The notes: generated by a model not told the origin, from the sequence alone. Shown: positions 43,735 through 53,229, numbered from the stretch's first letter. The stretch is 64,000 nucleotides of DNA from an uncultured Muribaculaceae bacterium (GCA_910578035.1 CAJTOB010000002.1:27305-91304); one strand, 5' to 3'. Numbers and translations: made by a program.

Positions 43735-44646
43735 ATGGATACAAAGCCGATTCTTGCTGTTGTCACCGGGCCTACGGCTTCGGGCAAGACCGAATTGGCT
43801 ATCCGTCTGGCAGAGCACTATGATACCGAGATTATCTCGGCAGATTCCCGGCAGATTTTCAGAGACCTGCCCATAGGCACGGCTGCGCCCTCAGCAGAAG
43901 AGCGCAGCCGTGCTTTCCACCATCTTGTAGGCACCCATGAGCTCGATGCATATTATAGTGCCTCTCTGTTTGAGAGCGATGCTCTGGCTATACTGCCGGA
44001 AATATGGAAAAAAAGTCCTGTCGCAGTGGTTTGCGGCGGCTCGATGATGTATATCGACGCTCTTTGCCGCGGCCTCGACGAAATGCCGACAGTAAGCGAG
44101 AGCACACGGGCTTACGTCCTGTCTATGTTCGAGAATCATGGTCTCGAAGGGGTGCTCGCACAGCTCGAAATCTGCGACCATGATTATTGGCAGCAGGTAG
44201 ACCGCAGCAATACTCGCCGGGTGATACATGCTGTCGAGATAAGTCTCGAAGCCGGTGTGCCGTATTCGTCGCTCCGCACAGGTCGGGTGACCGAGCGCCC
44301 TTTCCGAATCATGAAATTCGCCATAGAGCGAAGTCGCGACGAGCTCTTCGGCCGTATCAATGCCCGTGTAGACCGCATGATTGCCGATGGACTCGAAGAC
44401 GAAGCCAGACGAGCTTTCTCCCGTGGCAATTTTAATTCGCTCAATACTGTTGGCTATAAGGAAATGGCGGCTTACTTCAGAGGTGACATGGATTTTGATA
44501 CAGCAGTAGCGCGAATTGGCAAAAATACACGGGTATATGCCAAAAAACAGCTCACGTGGATGAGCCGTGATTCGGAAATAATACGTCTCGCACCAGCCGA
44601 AGCCTTTGATGAAGCCGTAAAGGCTATCGACTCACAATTGCCGTAA
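43735..44646 (+). CDS. miaA: tRNA dimethylallyltransferase MiaA
   Basis: A 303-residue enzyme adding a dimethylallyl group to A37 of tRNA. The P-loop GPTASGKTELAIRLA, the SADSRQIF motif with the catalytic Asp, GGSMMYIDAL and NTVGYKEMAAYF are all present. Near the C-terminus lies NTRVYAKKQLTW, a tRNA-contact motif. Its product is the substrate of MiaB at 3.5-4.8 kb. Confidence 0.96.
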   Translation: MDTKPILAVVTGPTASGKTELAIRLAEHYDTEIISADSRQIFRDLPIGTAAPSAEERSRAFHHLVGTHELDAYYSASLFESDALAILPEIWKKSPVAVVCGGSMMYIDALCRGLDEMPTVSESTRAYVLSMFENHGLEGVLAQLEICDHDYWQQVDRSNTRRVIHAVEISLEAGVPYSSLRTGRVTERPFRIMKFAIERSRDELFGRINARVDRMIADGLEDEARRAFSRGNFNSLNTVGYKEMAAYFRGDMDFDTAVARIGKNTRVYAKKQLTWMSRDSEIIRLAPAEAFDEAVKAIDSQLP

Positions 44647-44725
44647 TACCAAGACATCACCTATCCCGTCTCGGTTATTACTTCTTACTTATCACTTATT
44701 ACTTCTTACTGATTACTTAACCAAC
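44647..44725 (+). repeat. Low-complexity intergenic repeat between miaA and nadC
   Basis: Degenerate copies of TTACTTCTTACT(T/G)AT are tandemly arranged (TTATTACTTCTTACTTATCAC, then TTATTACTTCTTACTGATTAC). This resembles the right half of the gap at 22179-22261. No promoter consensus is seen. Confidence 0.6.
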
Positions 44726-45580
44726 ATGGATACAAGAGAAAAACTGATAGACGATTTAATCGCCCTCTCGTTTGCCGAAGATATCGGCGACGGCGACCAC
44801 ACCACTCTCAGCACCATTGGGCCCGACGAAATGGGCCGTCAGCACCTTCTTGTGAAAGAAGAAGGCATTCTTGCCGGTGTCGACATTGCGCGTCGGGTAT
44901 TCGAGCGTTTCGACCCCACTCTCAAGATGACTGTATATATCGAGGACGGTGCTCATGTCAAGCCCGGAGATATCGCTTTCGTTGTTGAAGGCCCTGTGCG
45001 CTCTCTCTTGCAGACTGAGCGATTAATGCTAAACATCATGCAGCGTATGAGCGGTATCGCTACAGTTACTGCCAAATATCAGGAAAAGCTCGCCGGACTC
45101 AAATGCAAGGTGCTCGATACCCGCAAGACAACTCCGGGCATGCGTATTCTTGAGAAGGACGCCGTGAAAATCGGTGGCGGCCATAACCATCGCATCGGTC
45201 TGTTTGACATGATTCTGATAAAAGACAATCATGTCGATTTTGCCGGAGGTATAACAGCCGCTGTGAACAAGGCGAAGGAATATTGTAAAGAGCACGGCAA
45301 AGACCTCAGAATAGAAGTTGAAGTACGCAACACCGATGAAATCAACGAGGCTCTGGCTGTCGGAGTAGACCGCATTATGCTCGACAACTTCACGCCCGAA
45401 CGCACTGCCGAGGCTGTAAAACTGATTCGCTCGGTAAATCCTGCTGTCGAAATCGAATCAAGCGGCGGCATTACCATCGATACCCTCCGCAGCTATGGCG
45501 AAGCCGGCGTTGACTTTATATCGGTAGGCGCCCTGACACACTCCGTGAAAGGTCTCGATCTCAGCTTCAAACATTGCTGA
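44726..45580 (+). CDS. nadC: Nicotinate-nucleotide pyrophosphorylase (carboxylating)
   Basis: A 284-residue quinolinate phosphoribosyltransferase of de novo NAD synthesis. The N-terminal half has LSFAEDIGDGDHTT. The barrel carries NIMQRMSGIATVT, LDTRKTTPGMRILEKDAVKIGGGHNHR, KDNHVDFAGG, EVEVRNTDE, MLDNF and ESSGGIT, covering the quinolinate- and PRPP-binding residues. nadA and nadB are not in this window. Confidence 0.96.
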   Translation: MDTREKLIDDLIALSFAEDIGDGDHTTLSTIGPDEMGRQHLLVKEEGILAGVDIARRVFERFDPTLKMTVYIEDGAHVKPGDIAFVVEGPVRSLLQTERLMLNIMQRMSGIATVTAKYQEKLAGLKCKVLDTRKTTPGMRILEKDAVKIGGGHNHRIGLFDMILIKDNHVDFAGGITAAVNKAKEYCKEHGKDLRIEVEVRNTDEINEALAVGVDRIMLDNFTPERTAEAVKLIRSVNPAVEIESSGGITIDTLRSYGEAGVDFISVGALTHSVKGLDLSFKHC

Positions 45581-45604
45581 TTTCGGGCTCAGTATCATAA
45601 GCAT

Positions 45605-45645
45605 AAAAAAACTCGGAGCGGCAAGCTGCCGCCCCGAGTTTTTTT
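45605..45645. terminator. Bidirectional terminator between nadC and aqpZ
   Basis: A 12-bp outer stem AAAAAAACTCGG (45605-45616) pairs with 45634-45645, with a further 6-bp inner stem after one mismatch. Runs of A on the left and T on the right let it end both convergent transcripts. Confidence 0.85.
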
Positions 45646-45658
45646 ATTTCAGTTTGTG

Positions 45659-46351
45659 TTATTTGATGGCTTTGCGGCCTCCGGCCATTGCGACCCAGCA
45701 GAGTACTGCGAGCACAGCGCCGATGGCAGGGCCGACAACCATAATCCAGAAGTCGCCCCAGGCGGTAGGATCGAATACGGCAGGACCGAAACTACGGGCC
45801 GGATTGACCGAGCAGTTGTCTACGGGAATGCCTACGATGTTTACTAGACCGAGTGCGAGACCGATTGCAAGACCGGCGAATTTACCGAATCCTTTTGAGG
45901 GGTCGGTTGCGCCGAGCACAATCAGAACGAAGAAGAAGGTCAGGAGGCCTTCGGCAAGGAGTGCCATGCCTGAAGTTGCGCCGGGCTGGAGCACGTTAGT
46001 GGCCAGATAGCTGGCAGGAGGTGTTGTTCCTCCGAAGTTGAAGCCGGGAGCCATGTTGATGAACCAGAAGAGCAGTCCGGCACCGACAGTAGCGCCAAGA
46101 AGCTGGAATATGATATATCCGATGCAGTCTTTGCCGCTCATGCGACCTGCCAGAAACATTGCAAACGATACTGCCGGGTTGACATGGCAGCCCGAAATAT
46201 TGCCCAATGCATAGCAAAGACATACCAATACGAGGCCGAAGCATAGGCCGATTCCGAGACCGCCGATAGATGGGCCGGCGAGCACTGCGCTACCGCAGGC
46301 AAGAAGGACGAGGAACATTGTTCCGATACCTTCTGCAATCAGTTTCTTCAT
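45659..46351 (-). CDS. aqpZ: Aquaporin Z-type MIP channel
   Basis: A 230-residue, six-helix channel. Both NPA half-helix motifs are present (GCHVNPAVSF and SVNPARSFGPA), with the selectivity-filter Arg after the second NPA. The small residue before it favours a water-selective channel. I chose the ATG at 46351 (MKKLIAEGIGTMFL), because the upstream ATG would add residues before the usual N-terminus. It has its own promoter and shares a terminator with nadC. Confidence 0.92.
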   Translation of the reverse strand: MKKLIAEGIGTMFLVLLACGSAVLAGPSIGGLGIGLCFGLVLVCLCYALGNISGCHVNPAVSFAMFLAGRMSGKDCIGYIIFQLLGATVGAGLLFWFINMAPGFNFGGTTPPASYLATNVLQPGATSGMALLAEGLLTFFFVLIVLGATDPSKGFGKFAGLAIGLALGLVNIVGIPVDNCSVNPARSFGPAVFDPTAWGDFWIMVVGPAIGAVLAVLCWVAMAGGRKAIK

Positions 46352-46390
46352 AATAAAGTTCTGTAGTTTTAAAATAATGATATTTAAACG

Positions 46391-46398
46391 CAAATATA
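46391..46398 (-). promoter_or_regulatory. -7 element (TATATTTG) for aqpZ
   Basis: The minus strand reads TATATTTG 40 bases before the aqpZ start. It lies back to back with the rightward element at 46420. Confidence 0.55.
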
Positions 46399-46419
46399 GG
46401 CAAAAAGTTCGAAAAATCG

Positions 46420-46427
46420 TATCTTTG
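46420..46427 (+). promoter_or_regulatory. -7 element (TATCTTTG) for the 46443 gene
   Basis: TATCTTTG fits the consensus and ends 15 bases before the ATG at 46443, so the leader would be very short. Confidence 0.5.
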
Positions 46428-46442
46428 TGAAAAATACCATCT

Positions 46443-47031
46443 ATGAAAGCCCAAAGTATACGAAGCGTTTACTTTATAGTAATACTACTTTCTGTTTTTG
46501 TTGTAGTATTTTCTTCTGTTGTGTTTCTAAAGACGGCCAAAGAAGACCATAATACGCTCGACAATCTGATTACTTTTTCTATTGATGCGGGCGGTTTGCT
46601 TATGGATATGCCCTGTTGTGGTATATCTTGAGGAAGCTTTGCGTAATTTCACTAATGCAGCCGAGCCTATCAGCGACGAACTGATGTGGAACGCATTCAT
46701 TCAATATAATAAAGCGAGAGCAGAGTACTTGCTGACGATGCTCGGGGCTGCTTGCTATGATTGGGAATCAACCTTGAAAACAGCCATAGATTATCGGTCA
46801 AAACTCTTGGCAGTGCTCGATGACGTGCTTGGAAAAGAAGAGAAAACATATTTCCAGAGGGCTTTTGCCGACCAACTGAAGATGGCACGGCTCATGTGGG
46901 TGCGTCTTGGCATGGCGAGCGGAAAAATCAGCGCATATGACGAGGATTTGCCTGAGACAGGCATTGATGAATTCCACCGTCTGAAGAAAATCCGTGAGGA
47001 TATCGACAGGCATATGGAGCGCTGTTTGTAA
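46443..47031 (+). pseudogene. Single-pass membrane protein of unknown function, frameshifted
   Basis: Two frames make one gene. The first starts with an N-terminal membrane helix (VYFIVILLSVFVVVFSSVVFL) and runs to PCCGIS before a TGA. The second continues as EEALRNFTNAAEPISDELMWNAF and goes on to HMERCL. Removing one T at 46628-46629 joins them as PCCGISEEALRNF and gives 195 residues. The C-terminal part is helical, with no recognised family. As written the protein would be cut to a 62-residue membrane stub. The second frame has no good start of its own, as the track-like ATG at 46582 precedes frame-shifted sequence. A real mutation or an assembly error could explain it. Confidence 0.7.
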
Positions 47032-47069
47032 AAAAGCGTTGAGGAGAGTCGTGGGCCGAAAAAAATTCG

Positions 47070-47077
47070 TATTTTTG
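47070..47077 (+). promoter_or_regulatory. -7 element (TATTTTTG) for dedA
   Basis: TATTTTTG lies 56 bases before the dedA ATG in the gap that follows the frameshifted gene. No TTTG is found at the expected upstream distance. Confidence 0.5.
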
Positions 47078-47133
47078 CAATTCAAACTTTTTTGGTTTGT
47101 ACTTTGTCTGATTAAAAAAACATTTAGTATACG

Positions 47134-47805
47134 ATGACAGATTTATTTTTGCCACTTGCTCTCACCGATTATCTTAATGCGGCGTGGTTTTTCGATTGGT
47201 TTGTGAACAATGCTTCATATCTATTTGTGTTCGTTTTCATGGTTATCGAAAGCTCGTTCATACCGTTCCCGTCGGAAGTGGTTGTACCCCCGGCCGCCTA
47301 TCTTGCCATGCAGAAGGGCGATATGAATATTTTTATAGTAGTGCTCGTCGCAACCGCAGGCGCTATGGTCGGTGCTCTTGTCAATTATGTTCTTGCACTT
47401 CTTATCGGGCGTCCTATCGTATATGCGTTTGCAGATTCGCGCTTCGGGCATGCCTGTCTTATAGACCGAGCCAAAGTGGAGAAGGCAGAGAAGTATTTCG
47501 ATGAGCACGGTGCGGCCTCCACATTCTTCGGACGCCTGATACCGGCTGTTAGACAGCTGATTTCAATCCCGGCGGGTATCGCCAAGATGAACATATGGAT
47601 TTTTCTGCTGTTTACCGGGCTTGGAGCTTTGTTGTGGAATGGCGTTCTCGCCGGCCTTGGCTGGTGGCTTTCGCGTCATGTGAGCCTCGACGAGCTATAT
47701 GTGTCGGTCGAGAAGTACAATTCATATCTCACCATAGCGGGGCTTGGTGTCCTTTTGCTTTGTGTGCTTTATATTCTGTATAACGCTTTCAGAAAAAAGA
47801 AATGA
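47134..47805 (+). CDS. DedA family (SNARE-associated/VTT domain) membrane protein
   Basis: A 223-residue integral membrane protein. DedA motifs include ESSFIPFPSEVVVPPAAYLA near residue 45, with the essential acidic residue and prolines. FDEHGAASTFFGRLIPAVRQLISIPAGIAKMN follows, holding the conserved GRxxPxxR arginines, and a C-terminal WNGVLAGLGWWLS. DedA proteins help flip undecaprenyl phosphate or phospholipid across the membrane. Its stop overlaps the rpe start (ATGA). Confidence 0.92.
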   Translation: MTDLFLPLALTDYLNAAWFFDWFVNNASYLFVFVFMVIESSFIPFPSEVVVPPAAYLAMQKGDMNIFIVVLVATAGAMVGALVNYVLALLIGRPIVYAFADSRFGHACLIDRAKVEKAEKYFDEHGAASTFFGRLIPAVRQLISIPAGIAKMNIWIFLLFTGLGALLWNGVLAGLGWWLSRHVSLDELYVSVEKYNSYLTIAGLGVLLLCVLYILYNAFRKKK

Positions 47806-48446
47806 TAGTAGCGCCCTCTCTGCTCGCCGCCGATTTCGCGAATCTTGCCGATTCGGTAGCCATAATCAACGACAGCCAGGCTTCGTGGGTACACTGCGAT
47901 GTTATGGACGGTGTATTTGTGCCTAACATATCGTTCGGTTTTCCCGTTATCGAGGCGGTGAGCCGGATTACTGATAAGCCTCTTGACGTCCATTTGATGA
48001 TAACCGACCCTGGCAGATACGTAGAGCGTGTGCGCGACTGCGGAGCATCGATAATGAATGTGCATTTCGAGGCATGTACCCATCTGCACCGAACAATACA
48101 GCAGATTCATCGAGCAGGCATGAAAGCAGCCGTTACACTCAATCCGGCTACGCCCGTAATGGCTCTTACCGAGATTATTCAGGACCTCGATATGGTGCTT
48201 CTGATGAGTGTGAATCCGGGTTTCGGCGGCCAGTCGTTTATAGATCATACTGTCGACAAGATAAGGTGTCTCAGGCAGATGATTGACGAGCGCGGATGCT
48301 CCGCACTCATAGAGGTCGACGGCGGCATCAATGCAGAAACAGGACGTCGTTGTGCAGACGCCGGCGCAGATGTCCTTGTCGCCGGAAGCTATGTGTTCAA
48401 GGCTGCTGATCCGAGAGCGGAAATAGCTTGTCTTGCGAATCTTTAA
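47802..48446 (+). CDS. rpe: Ribulose-phosphate 3-epimerase
   Basis: A 214-residue TIM barrel of the pentose phosphate pathway. Hallmarks: VAPSLLAADFANL at the N-terminus, HCDVMDGVFVPNISFG with a metal-binding His and Asp, DVHLMI, LMSVNPGFGGQSFI, and IEVDGGINAETG with VAGSYVF near the end. Length is normal. Confidence 0.96.
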   Translation: MIVAPSLLAADFANLADSVAIINDSQASWVHCDVMDGVFVPNISFGFPVIEAVSRITDKPLDVHLMITDPGRYVERVRDCGASIMNVHFEACTHLHRTIQQIHRAGMKAAVTLNPATPVMALTEIIQDLDMVLLMSVNPGFGGQSFIDHTVDKIRCLRQMIDERGCSALIEVDGGINAETGRRCADAGADVLVAGSYVFKAADPRAEIACLANL

Positions 48447-48477
48447 TTTTTTTAATCCATTTACTCTCCACACGATA

Positions 48478-51135
48478 ATGCCATCAAATAGAACGATTGA
48501 TCCTGCCGTAGATGATATCGGCATCGAAACCATTCCCGGCGCACGCCCCGTGACACCTCGCCCGGGACGTAAGCGCCCCCAGTCGGGAGCAGCGCGTCCG
48601 CTTGCCGATGGAGGGGCTCCCAGACGAGCCGAGCGCTCCTCTGCGCCGAAAAGGAAGGTGAAGAGCGAACCTTCGTATAATTTTATTTCATTTCTGCGCG
48701 ATTACCGCACGCATCTTGGTTTTGGCATAGTGTTGTGCATCACTGCTTTTGCTATGGCAGTGTGTGGCATATCATTTATGTTCAACTATGGAGCTGACCA
48801 GAGTGTGACACATGGCCGTACGGTGACCGAGATTGTCGGTGCCGGCGATGTCGTGCAGAATGCCGGTGGTCCTGTGGGTTCAAAACTTGCCGAGTTTCTT
48901 CTTGTAGATACCTTCGGCATAGGTTCTTTCATACTTGCGGTCTATGTGTTTTTAATCGGGCTTGCGGTAATGAAAGTGAAAAAATGCAGTTTTTGGTCGC
49001 TTTCTTTCCGATGCCTTTTCTCGGCAGCGGCACTTTCGGTGATTGTTGGCCTGCTTACATATAACAGTGCGGGAGCTTTCAACCTCGGAGGCGCTCATGG
49101 TGTGTATATGAATAAGCTGTTGCTTGATTATACAGGCGCGCTCGGTGCGTATTGTGTGCTCGTTGCGCTGCTTGGACTTCTTGTGGCCGTCTATCTCAAA
49201 CCTCTGGGCAGCCTTTGGTGCGTAATGAGCAAGGCTATGAGCCGTCCGGCTCGTGTGGAAGAAGTTTCTGCTGAAGCAGAAGAAAGCGAGAGCCGTATCG
49301 GAATGCTTGAAGATGATGAGAGCGAGCTTGCCGGAGATACACCTGCAAGTGATGATGAGCTTGAGACCGTAGCAGCCGCCTCTATTCCCGCAGACCATCT
49401 TCGGTTTATGCCCCAGGAAGATATGGAGCCGGAGCAAGATGATGAGGCCGGGCAAAGTATTGAGCAGGCGGAAAATGCGGCCGCTGTTGAGATTGACAGT
49501 GAAAATGATACGCCTGAAGTTACTTCGGTTCTTTCGCAGCCCGGAGAACCTGAAATGATAATAAAGAATGCCGCTCAGGCAACTGTAGGCGGAGAGGACG
49601 AAGATAGTATAATCTCCGACGGTGACCATATCGGTCTCGACGAGCCTTTCGACCAGAGAGCAAGCCATTCCAACTATCAGTTCCCGCCTCTCGAACTTCT
49701 GCTTGAACGTCCCAATCCTTTTGTTATCAACGAAGAGGAACAGGCCTATAACAAGACACTTATTGTAAATGCCCTCCGCAGTTACGATGTGGAAATCAGG
49801 CGTATCGAGGCTACGATTGGCCCAACAGTGACCCTTTATGAGATTGTGCCTGCCGAAGGGACCCGTATAGCTAAAATCAAGAGCCTCGAAGACGATATTG
49901 CTATGAGTCTTTCAGCTCTCGGAATCCGCATCATTGCGCCTATTCCGGGCAAGGGAACCATCGGTATAGAGGTGCCTAACAGCAAGCCTCAGATCGTGTC
50001 GATGCGAACTTTGCTGGAGTCGGCAGCTTTTGCAAAGGCTAAAGAGAAAATGCATCTGCCTCTTGCCCTCGGTGCTACTGTGAGCAATGAATTTTATACT
50101 GCCGACCTCGCCAAAATGCCTCACCTGCTTGTTGCGGGAGCTACCGGCCAGGGTAAGTCGGTTGGTCTTAACTGTATCATAACCTCGCTGCTTTATTCGA
50201 AGCACCCCGATGAGTTAAAATTTGTGCTTGTAGACCCTAAGATGGTCGAATTCACGCTCTATCAGCGCATGGCAAACCAGTATCTTGCCAAATTGCCCGA
50301 TGAGCCGCGTGCCGTTATCACCGACCCGCAGAAGGTCATTGCCACTCTCAAATCGCTTTGTGTGGAAATGGACTTGCGCTATGAGCTCCTTGCCGATACA
50401 GGAGTGCGCAGTGTCGAGGCTTATAACGAACGCTTCGTCCAGCGGCGTCTCAATCCGGAAAAGGGTCACAGATATATGCCGTATATCGTGATTATCGTCG
50501 ATGAGTTCGCCGACCTTATTCAGACTGCCGGAAAGGATATTTCCGAGCCTATCTGTCGTATTGCCCAGAAGGCGCGTGCGGTAGGTATGCACATGATTAT
50601 TGCCACGCAGCGTCCGTCGACCGACATCATCACCGGCCCTATCAAGGCCAATTTCCCCGCTCGTATCGCCTTCAAGACCACCCAGTCAATCGACAGCAAA
50701 ACCATTCTCGACCGTCCTGGCGCCCAGCGTCTTATCGGGCGTGGCGATATGCTTGCTCTTATCGACGGTCGAATCGAGCGTGTGCAGTGCGCTTTTGTCG
50801 ATACTGAGGAAGTGGAGGCTATCTGTGAGCACATAGGCTCGCAGCAGGGCTTCCCTATGCCTATGCCCCTGCCCGAGGTGCCAGAAGAGGGCGGAGGCGA
50901 TGCTCCTGCGGAAATCGGCGCCACGACAGAAGAATTCCGGCGCTGTGCCATGTTCATAGCCTCGCAGACCCAGGCATCTATAACGATGATGCAGCGTAAA
51001 TTCGAAATCGGCTTCAACAAAGCCGGCCGTTTCATGGACCAGATGCAGGCGCTCGGCATTGTCGGCCCTGCCAACGGAGCAAAGCCGCGCCAGGTCCTGA
51101 TGACGCCCGACGAAGTACAGCGTCTTTTTGACTGA
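48478..51135 (+). CDS. ftsK: DNA translocase FtsK
   Basis: An 885-residue septal DNA pump that clears chromosomes at division. The first ~60 residues are basic and low-complexity. Residues ~75-250 hold four membrane helices. An acidic Glu/Asp-rich linker (~260-410) joins them to the motor. Walker A GATGQGKS is at 554-561 and FVLVDPKMVEF and IVDEFADLI follow. The C-terminal ~65 residues (RRCAMFIASQTQASITMMQRKFEIGFNKAGRFMDQM) are the winged-helix gamma domain that reads KOPS sequences. I use the ATG at 48478 (MPSNRTID); an ATG at 48433 would overlap rpe. Confidence 0.95.
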   Translation: MPSNRTIDPAVDDIGIETIPGARPVTPRPGRKRPQSGAARPLADGGAPRRAERSSAPKRKVKSEPSYNFISFLRDYRTHLGFGIVLCITAFAMAVCGISFMFNYGADQSVTHGRTVTEIVGAGDVVQNAGGPVGSKLAEFLLVDTFGIGSFILAVYVFLIGLAVMKVKKCSFWSLSFRCLFSAAALSVIVGLLTYNSAGAFNLGGAHGVYMNKLLLDYTGALGAYCVLVALLGLLVAVYLKPLGSLWCVMSKAMSRPARVEEVSAEAEESESRIGMLEDDESELAGDTPASDDELETVAAASIPADHLRFMPQEDMEPEQDDEAGQSIEQAENAAAVEIDSENDTPEVTSVLSQPGEPEMIIKNAAQATVGGEDEDSIISDGDHIGLDEPFDQRASHSNYQFPPLELLLERPNPFVINEEEQAYNKTLIVNALRSYDVEIRRIEATIGPTVTLYEIVPAEGTRIAKIKSLEDDIAMSLSALGIRIIAPIPGKGTIGIEVPNSKPQIVSMRTLLESAAFAKAKEKMHLPLALGATVSNEFYTADLAKMPHLLVAGATGQGKSVGLNCIITSLLYSKHPDELKFVLVDPKMVEFTLYQRMANQYLAKLPDEPRAVITDPQKVIATLKSLCVEMDLRYELLADTGVRSVEAYNERFVQRRLNPEKGHRYMPYIVIIVDEFADLIQTAGKDISEPICRIAQKARAVGMHMIIATQRPSTDIITGPIKANFPARIAFKTTQSIDSKTILDRPGAQRLIGRGDMLALIDGRIERVQCAFVDTEEVEAICEHIGSQQGFPMPMPLPEVPEEGGGDAPAEIGATTEEFRRCAMFIASQTQASITMMQRKFEIGFNKAGRFMDQMQALGIVGPANGAKPRQVLMTPDEVQRLFD

Positions 51136-51179
51136 ACTATAACGCTTGCCAGAAGGTTGTATGAGAAAATAAGAGAATA

Positions 51180-51791
51180 ATGAAGAAAATAACTCTGACA
51201 ATCATATTCTGTCTTGTCGGTATGGCCGCTTTTGCCGCAGGCAATGCCGCCGAAACTCTTTTGTCGAAGGTGAAGGCCAAAATCGCATCATCACCGTCTG
51301 TAGAGGCCACATTTACTATCAATGGCGGCGAGGGACCGGTGGAGGGCAGTGCTACCATGGCGGCCGACAAGTACTTTATGACTACGCCTGTGCTCACTGT
51401 GTGGTACGACGGTCATACACAGTGGACATTTCTCAAAAGCAGCGGCGAGGTAAGCATTACCGAGCCGACTGCCGATGAACTTATGTCGTCCAACCCGTTT
51501 GCCATTCTTTCTTCGCCTGCGGACCATTATAAGCTGAAAATGCTTAGTGACTCGCATGGTCGTAAGCGGGTGGAAATGACTCCAAAGTCAGGAATGTCGG
51601 GTATTTCCGACATCGTTTTGTTTGTCAAGCCGGATACGAACTATCCGGCGGCGATAGTAGTCACTTTCGATGATGGCCGCAGTGTCGATGTTGTCATAGA
51701 CAATATTGCTCCCGGCAGTGCAAAATCGATAGGTGTATTCCGCTATGACGCCAAACGCTTTCCATCAACTGAAATAATAGATTTGAGATAA
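51180..51791 (+). CDS. LolA-like outer-membrane lipoprotein carrier protein
   Basis: A 203-residue exported protein with a signal peptide (IIFCLVGMAAFAAG). The fold is that of LolA: KVKAKIASSPSVEATFTI, a strand pattern VSAxxxx-like (GEVSITEPTADELMSSNPFAILS), and a late DDGRSVDVVIDNI. In Bacteroidales such single LolA-like proteins lie next to ftsK. It would carry lipoproteins across the periplasm. Chaperone function is inferred from the family. Confidence 0.85.
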   Translation: MKKITLTIIFCLVGMAAFAAGNAAETLLSKVKAKIASSPSVEATFTINGGEGPVEGSATMAADKYFMTTPVLTVWYDGHTQWTFLKSSGEVSITEPTADELMSSNPFAILSSPADHYKLKMLSDSHGRKRVEMTPKSGMSGISDIVLFVKPDTNYPAAIVVTFDDGRSVDVVIDNIAPGSAKSIGVFRYDAKRFPSTEIIDLR

Positions 51792-51805
51792 TAATACAAC
51801 TGCAT

Positions 51806-52750
51806 ATGAACCGTTTAAGCACCAAATGCCTTATCATAGGCGCCGGTCCGGCCGGATATACCGCTGCAATCTATGCCTCGCGCGCCAATCTTAAACCCTT
51901 GCTTATAGAGGGTCTTCAGCCGGGCGGACAGCTCACCACAACTACTGACATCGAGAATTTTCCCGGTTATCCTGCCGGTATTTCCGGTCCGAAGATGATG
52001 GAAGATTTTCGTGCGCAGGCTCAGCGCTTCGGCACAGAGATGCTTGCGGGCGTAGTTACGGCTGTCGATTTTTCCAAACGACCGTTTATTGTTACAGTCG
52101 ACGGTGGTGACAAGGTGATTGAAGCTTCTGCCGTTATCGTTGCAACAGGAGCCTCGGCCCGCTATCTCGGCCTTCCCGACGAAGACCGCTTCAAGGGTAT
52201 GGGTGTGTCGGCATGTGCCACATGCGACGGATTTTTCTTCCGCGGTCGTCCGGTGGCTGTGGTCGGTGGCGGCGACACCGCTTGCGAAGAAGCTCTCTAC
52301 CTCTCCACACTTGCTTCGAAAGTCTATATGATTGTGCGCAAGGATTATCTGCGAGCTTCCAAATATATGCAGCAAAAGGTTGCCGAAGCCGAGAATATCG
52401 AAGTGCTCTACAATACGCAGACAGTAGGTCTTAGAGGCGATGAGTTGCTTGAAGGGGCACATCTTGTGCAGTTTAAGGGCACTCCTGAGGAAAAAACTCT
52501 CGACATCGATATCGACGGCTTCTTCCTTGCGATAGGACATACTCCTAATACGGAGGTGTTTAAAGATGTTCTTGAACTCGATCGGCAGGGCTATATCGTC
52601 ACTCGCGACGGAAAGACCGCTACAAGCGTAGAGGGTGTCTTTGCTGCCGGTGATGTTGCCGACCCTGTATATCAGCAGGCTATTACTGCCGCCGGTTCCG
52701 GCTGTCGCGCTGCTGTAGATGTCGAGGCATTCCTTCTTATGAATCCCTGA
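51806..52750 (+). CDS. trxB: Thioredoxin reductase
   Basis: A 314-residue FAD/NADPH oxidoreductase. The FAD site GAGPAGYTAAIYASRAN is at the N-terminus. The redox pair is Cys137-Ala-Thr-Cys140 in SACATCDGFF. The NADPH motif is VVGGGDTACEEALYLS, and the second FAD motif is GVFAAGDVADPVYQQ. It keeps thioredoxin reduced in the cytoplasm. The stop overlaps the next start by one base (TGATG). Confidence 0.96.
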   Translation: MNRLSTKCLIIGAGPAGYTAAIYASRANLKPLLIEGLQPGGQLTTTTDIENFPGYPAGISGPKMMEDFRAQAQRFGTEMLAGVVTAVDFSKRPFIVTVDGGDKVIEASAVIVATGASARYLGLPDEDRFKGMGVSACATCDGFFFRGRPVAVVGGGDTACEEALYLSTLASKVYMIVRKDYLRASKYMQQKVAEAENIEVLYNTQTVGLRGDELLEGAHLVQFKGTPEEKTLDIDIDGFFLAIGHTPNTEVFKDVLELDRQGYIVTRDGKTATSVEGVFAAGDVADPVYQQAITAAGSGCRAAVDVEAFLLMNP

Positions 52751-53229
52751 TGGCAAAAGTTCCCAAAACCAATGCCGCCCGTCTGCTCGAAGCCGCAAAA
52801 ATCGGCTTCGAGTTGATTCCTTATAAATTTGACGAGAACGATCTTGCCGCCACTCATGTAGCCGAAGAGCTGGGCGAGGATATTGCGCAAGTATTCAAGA
52901 CTCTTGTGCTACACGGCGACCGTTCGGGCTATTTCGTGTGTGTGGTTCCGGGCGACTGTGAGGTCGACCTAAAGAAGGCAGCCTCTGTTTCCGGCAACAA
53001 GAAGGCCGAGATGATACCGATGAAAGATTTGCTCGGTGTCACAGGATATATACGCGGAGGCTGCTCGCCGGTTGGTATGAAAAAGCCATTTCCGACGTTT
53101 TTCCATCATACGGCCTCCGATTTCGATATAATTTATGTCAGTGCCGGCGTGCGCGGGCTCCAGCTCAAGATAAATCCTGCTGAGCTGATTGCTTTCGTTG
53201 GAGCCCAGACCGGCGATTTGGTGAAATGA
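52750..53229 (+). CDS. ybaK: YbaK-type Cys-tRNA(Pro)/aminoacyl-tRNA deacylase
   Basis: A 159-residue editing protein that hydrolyses mischarged Cys-tRNA(Pro). YbaK/EbsC features include ATHVAEELGEDIAQVFKTLVLHGD, with the catalytic Lys in VFKTLV, and GYIRGGCSPVGMKKPFPTFF, the substrate-pocket loop. The C-terminus is SAGVRGLQLKINPAEL. It starts on the trxB stop and its end overlaps aroC (ATGA). Confidence 0.92.
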   Translation: MAKVPKTNAARLLEAAKIGFELIPYKFDENDLAATHVAEELGEDIAQVFKTLVLHGDRSGYFVCVVPGDCEVDLKKAASVSGNKKAEMIPMKDLLGVTGYIRGGCSPVGMKKPFPTFFHHTASDFDIIYVSAGVRGLQLKINPAELIAFVGAQTGDLVK

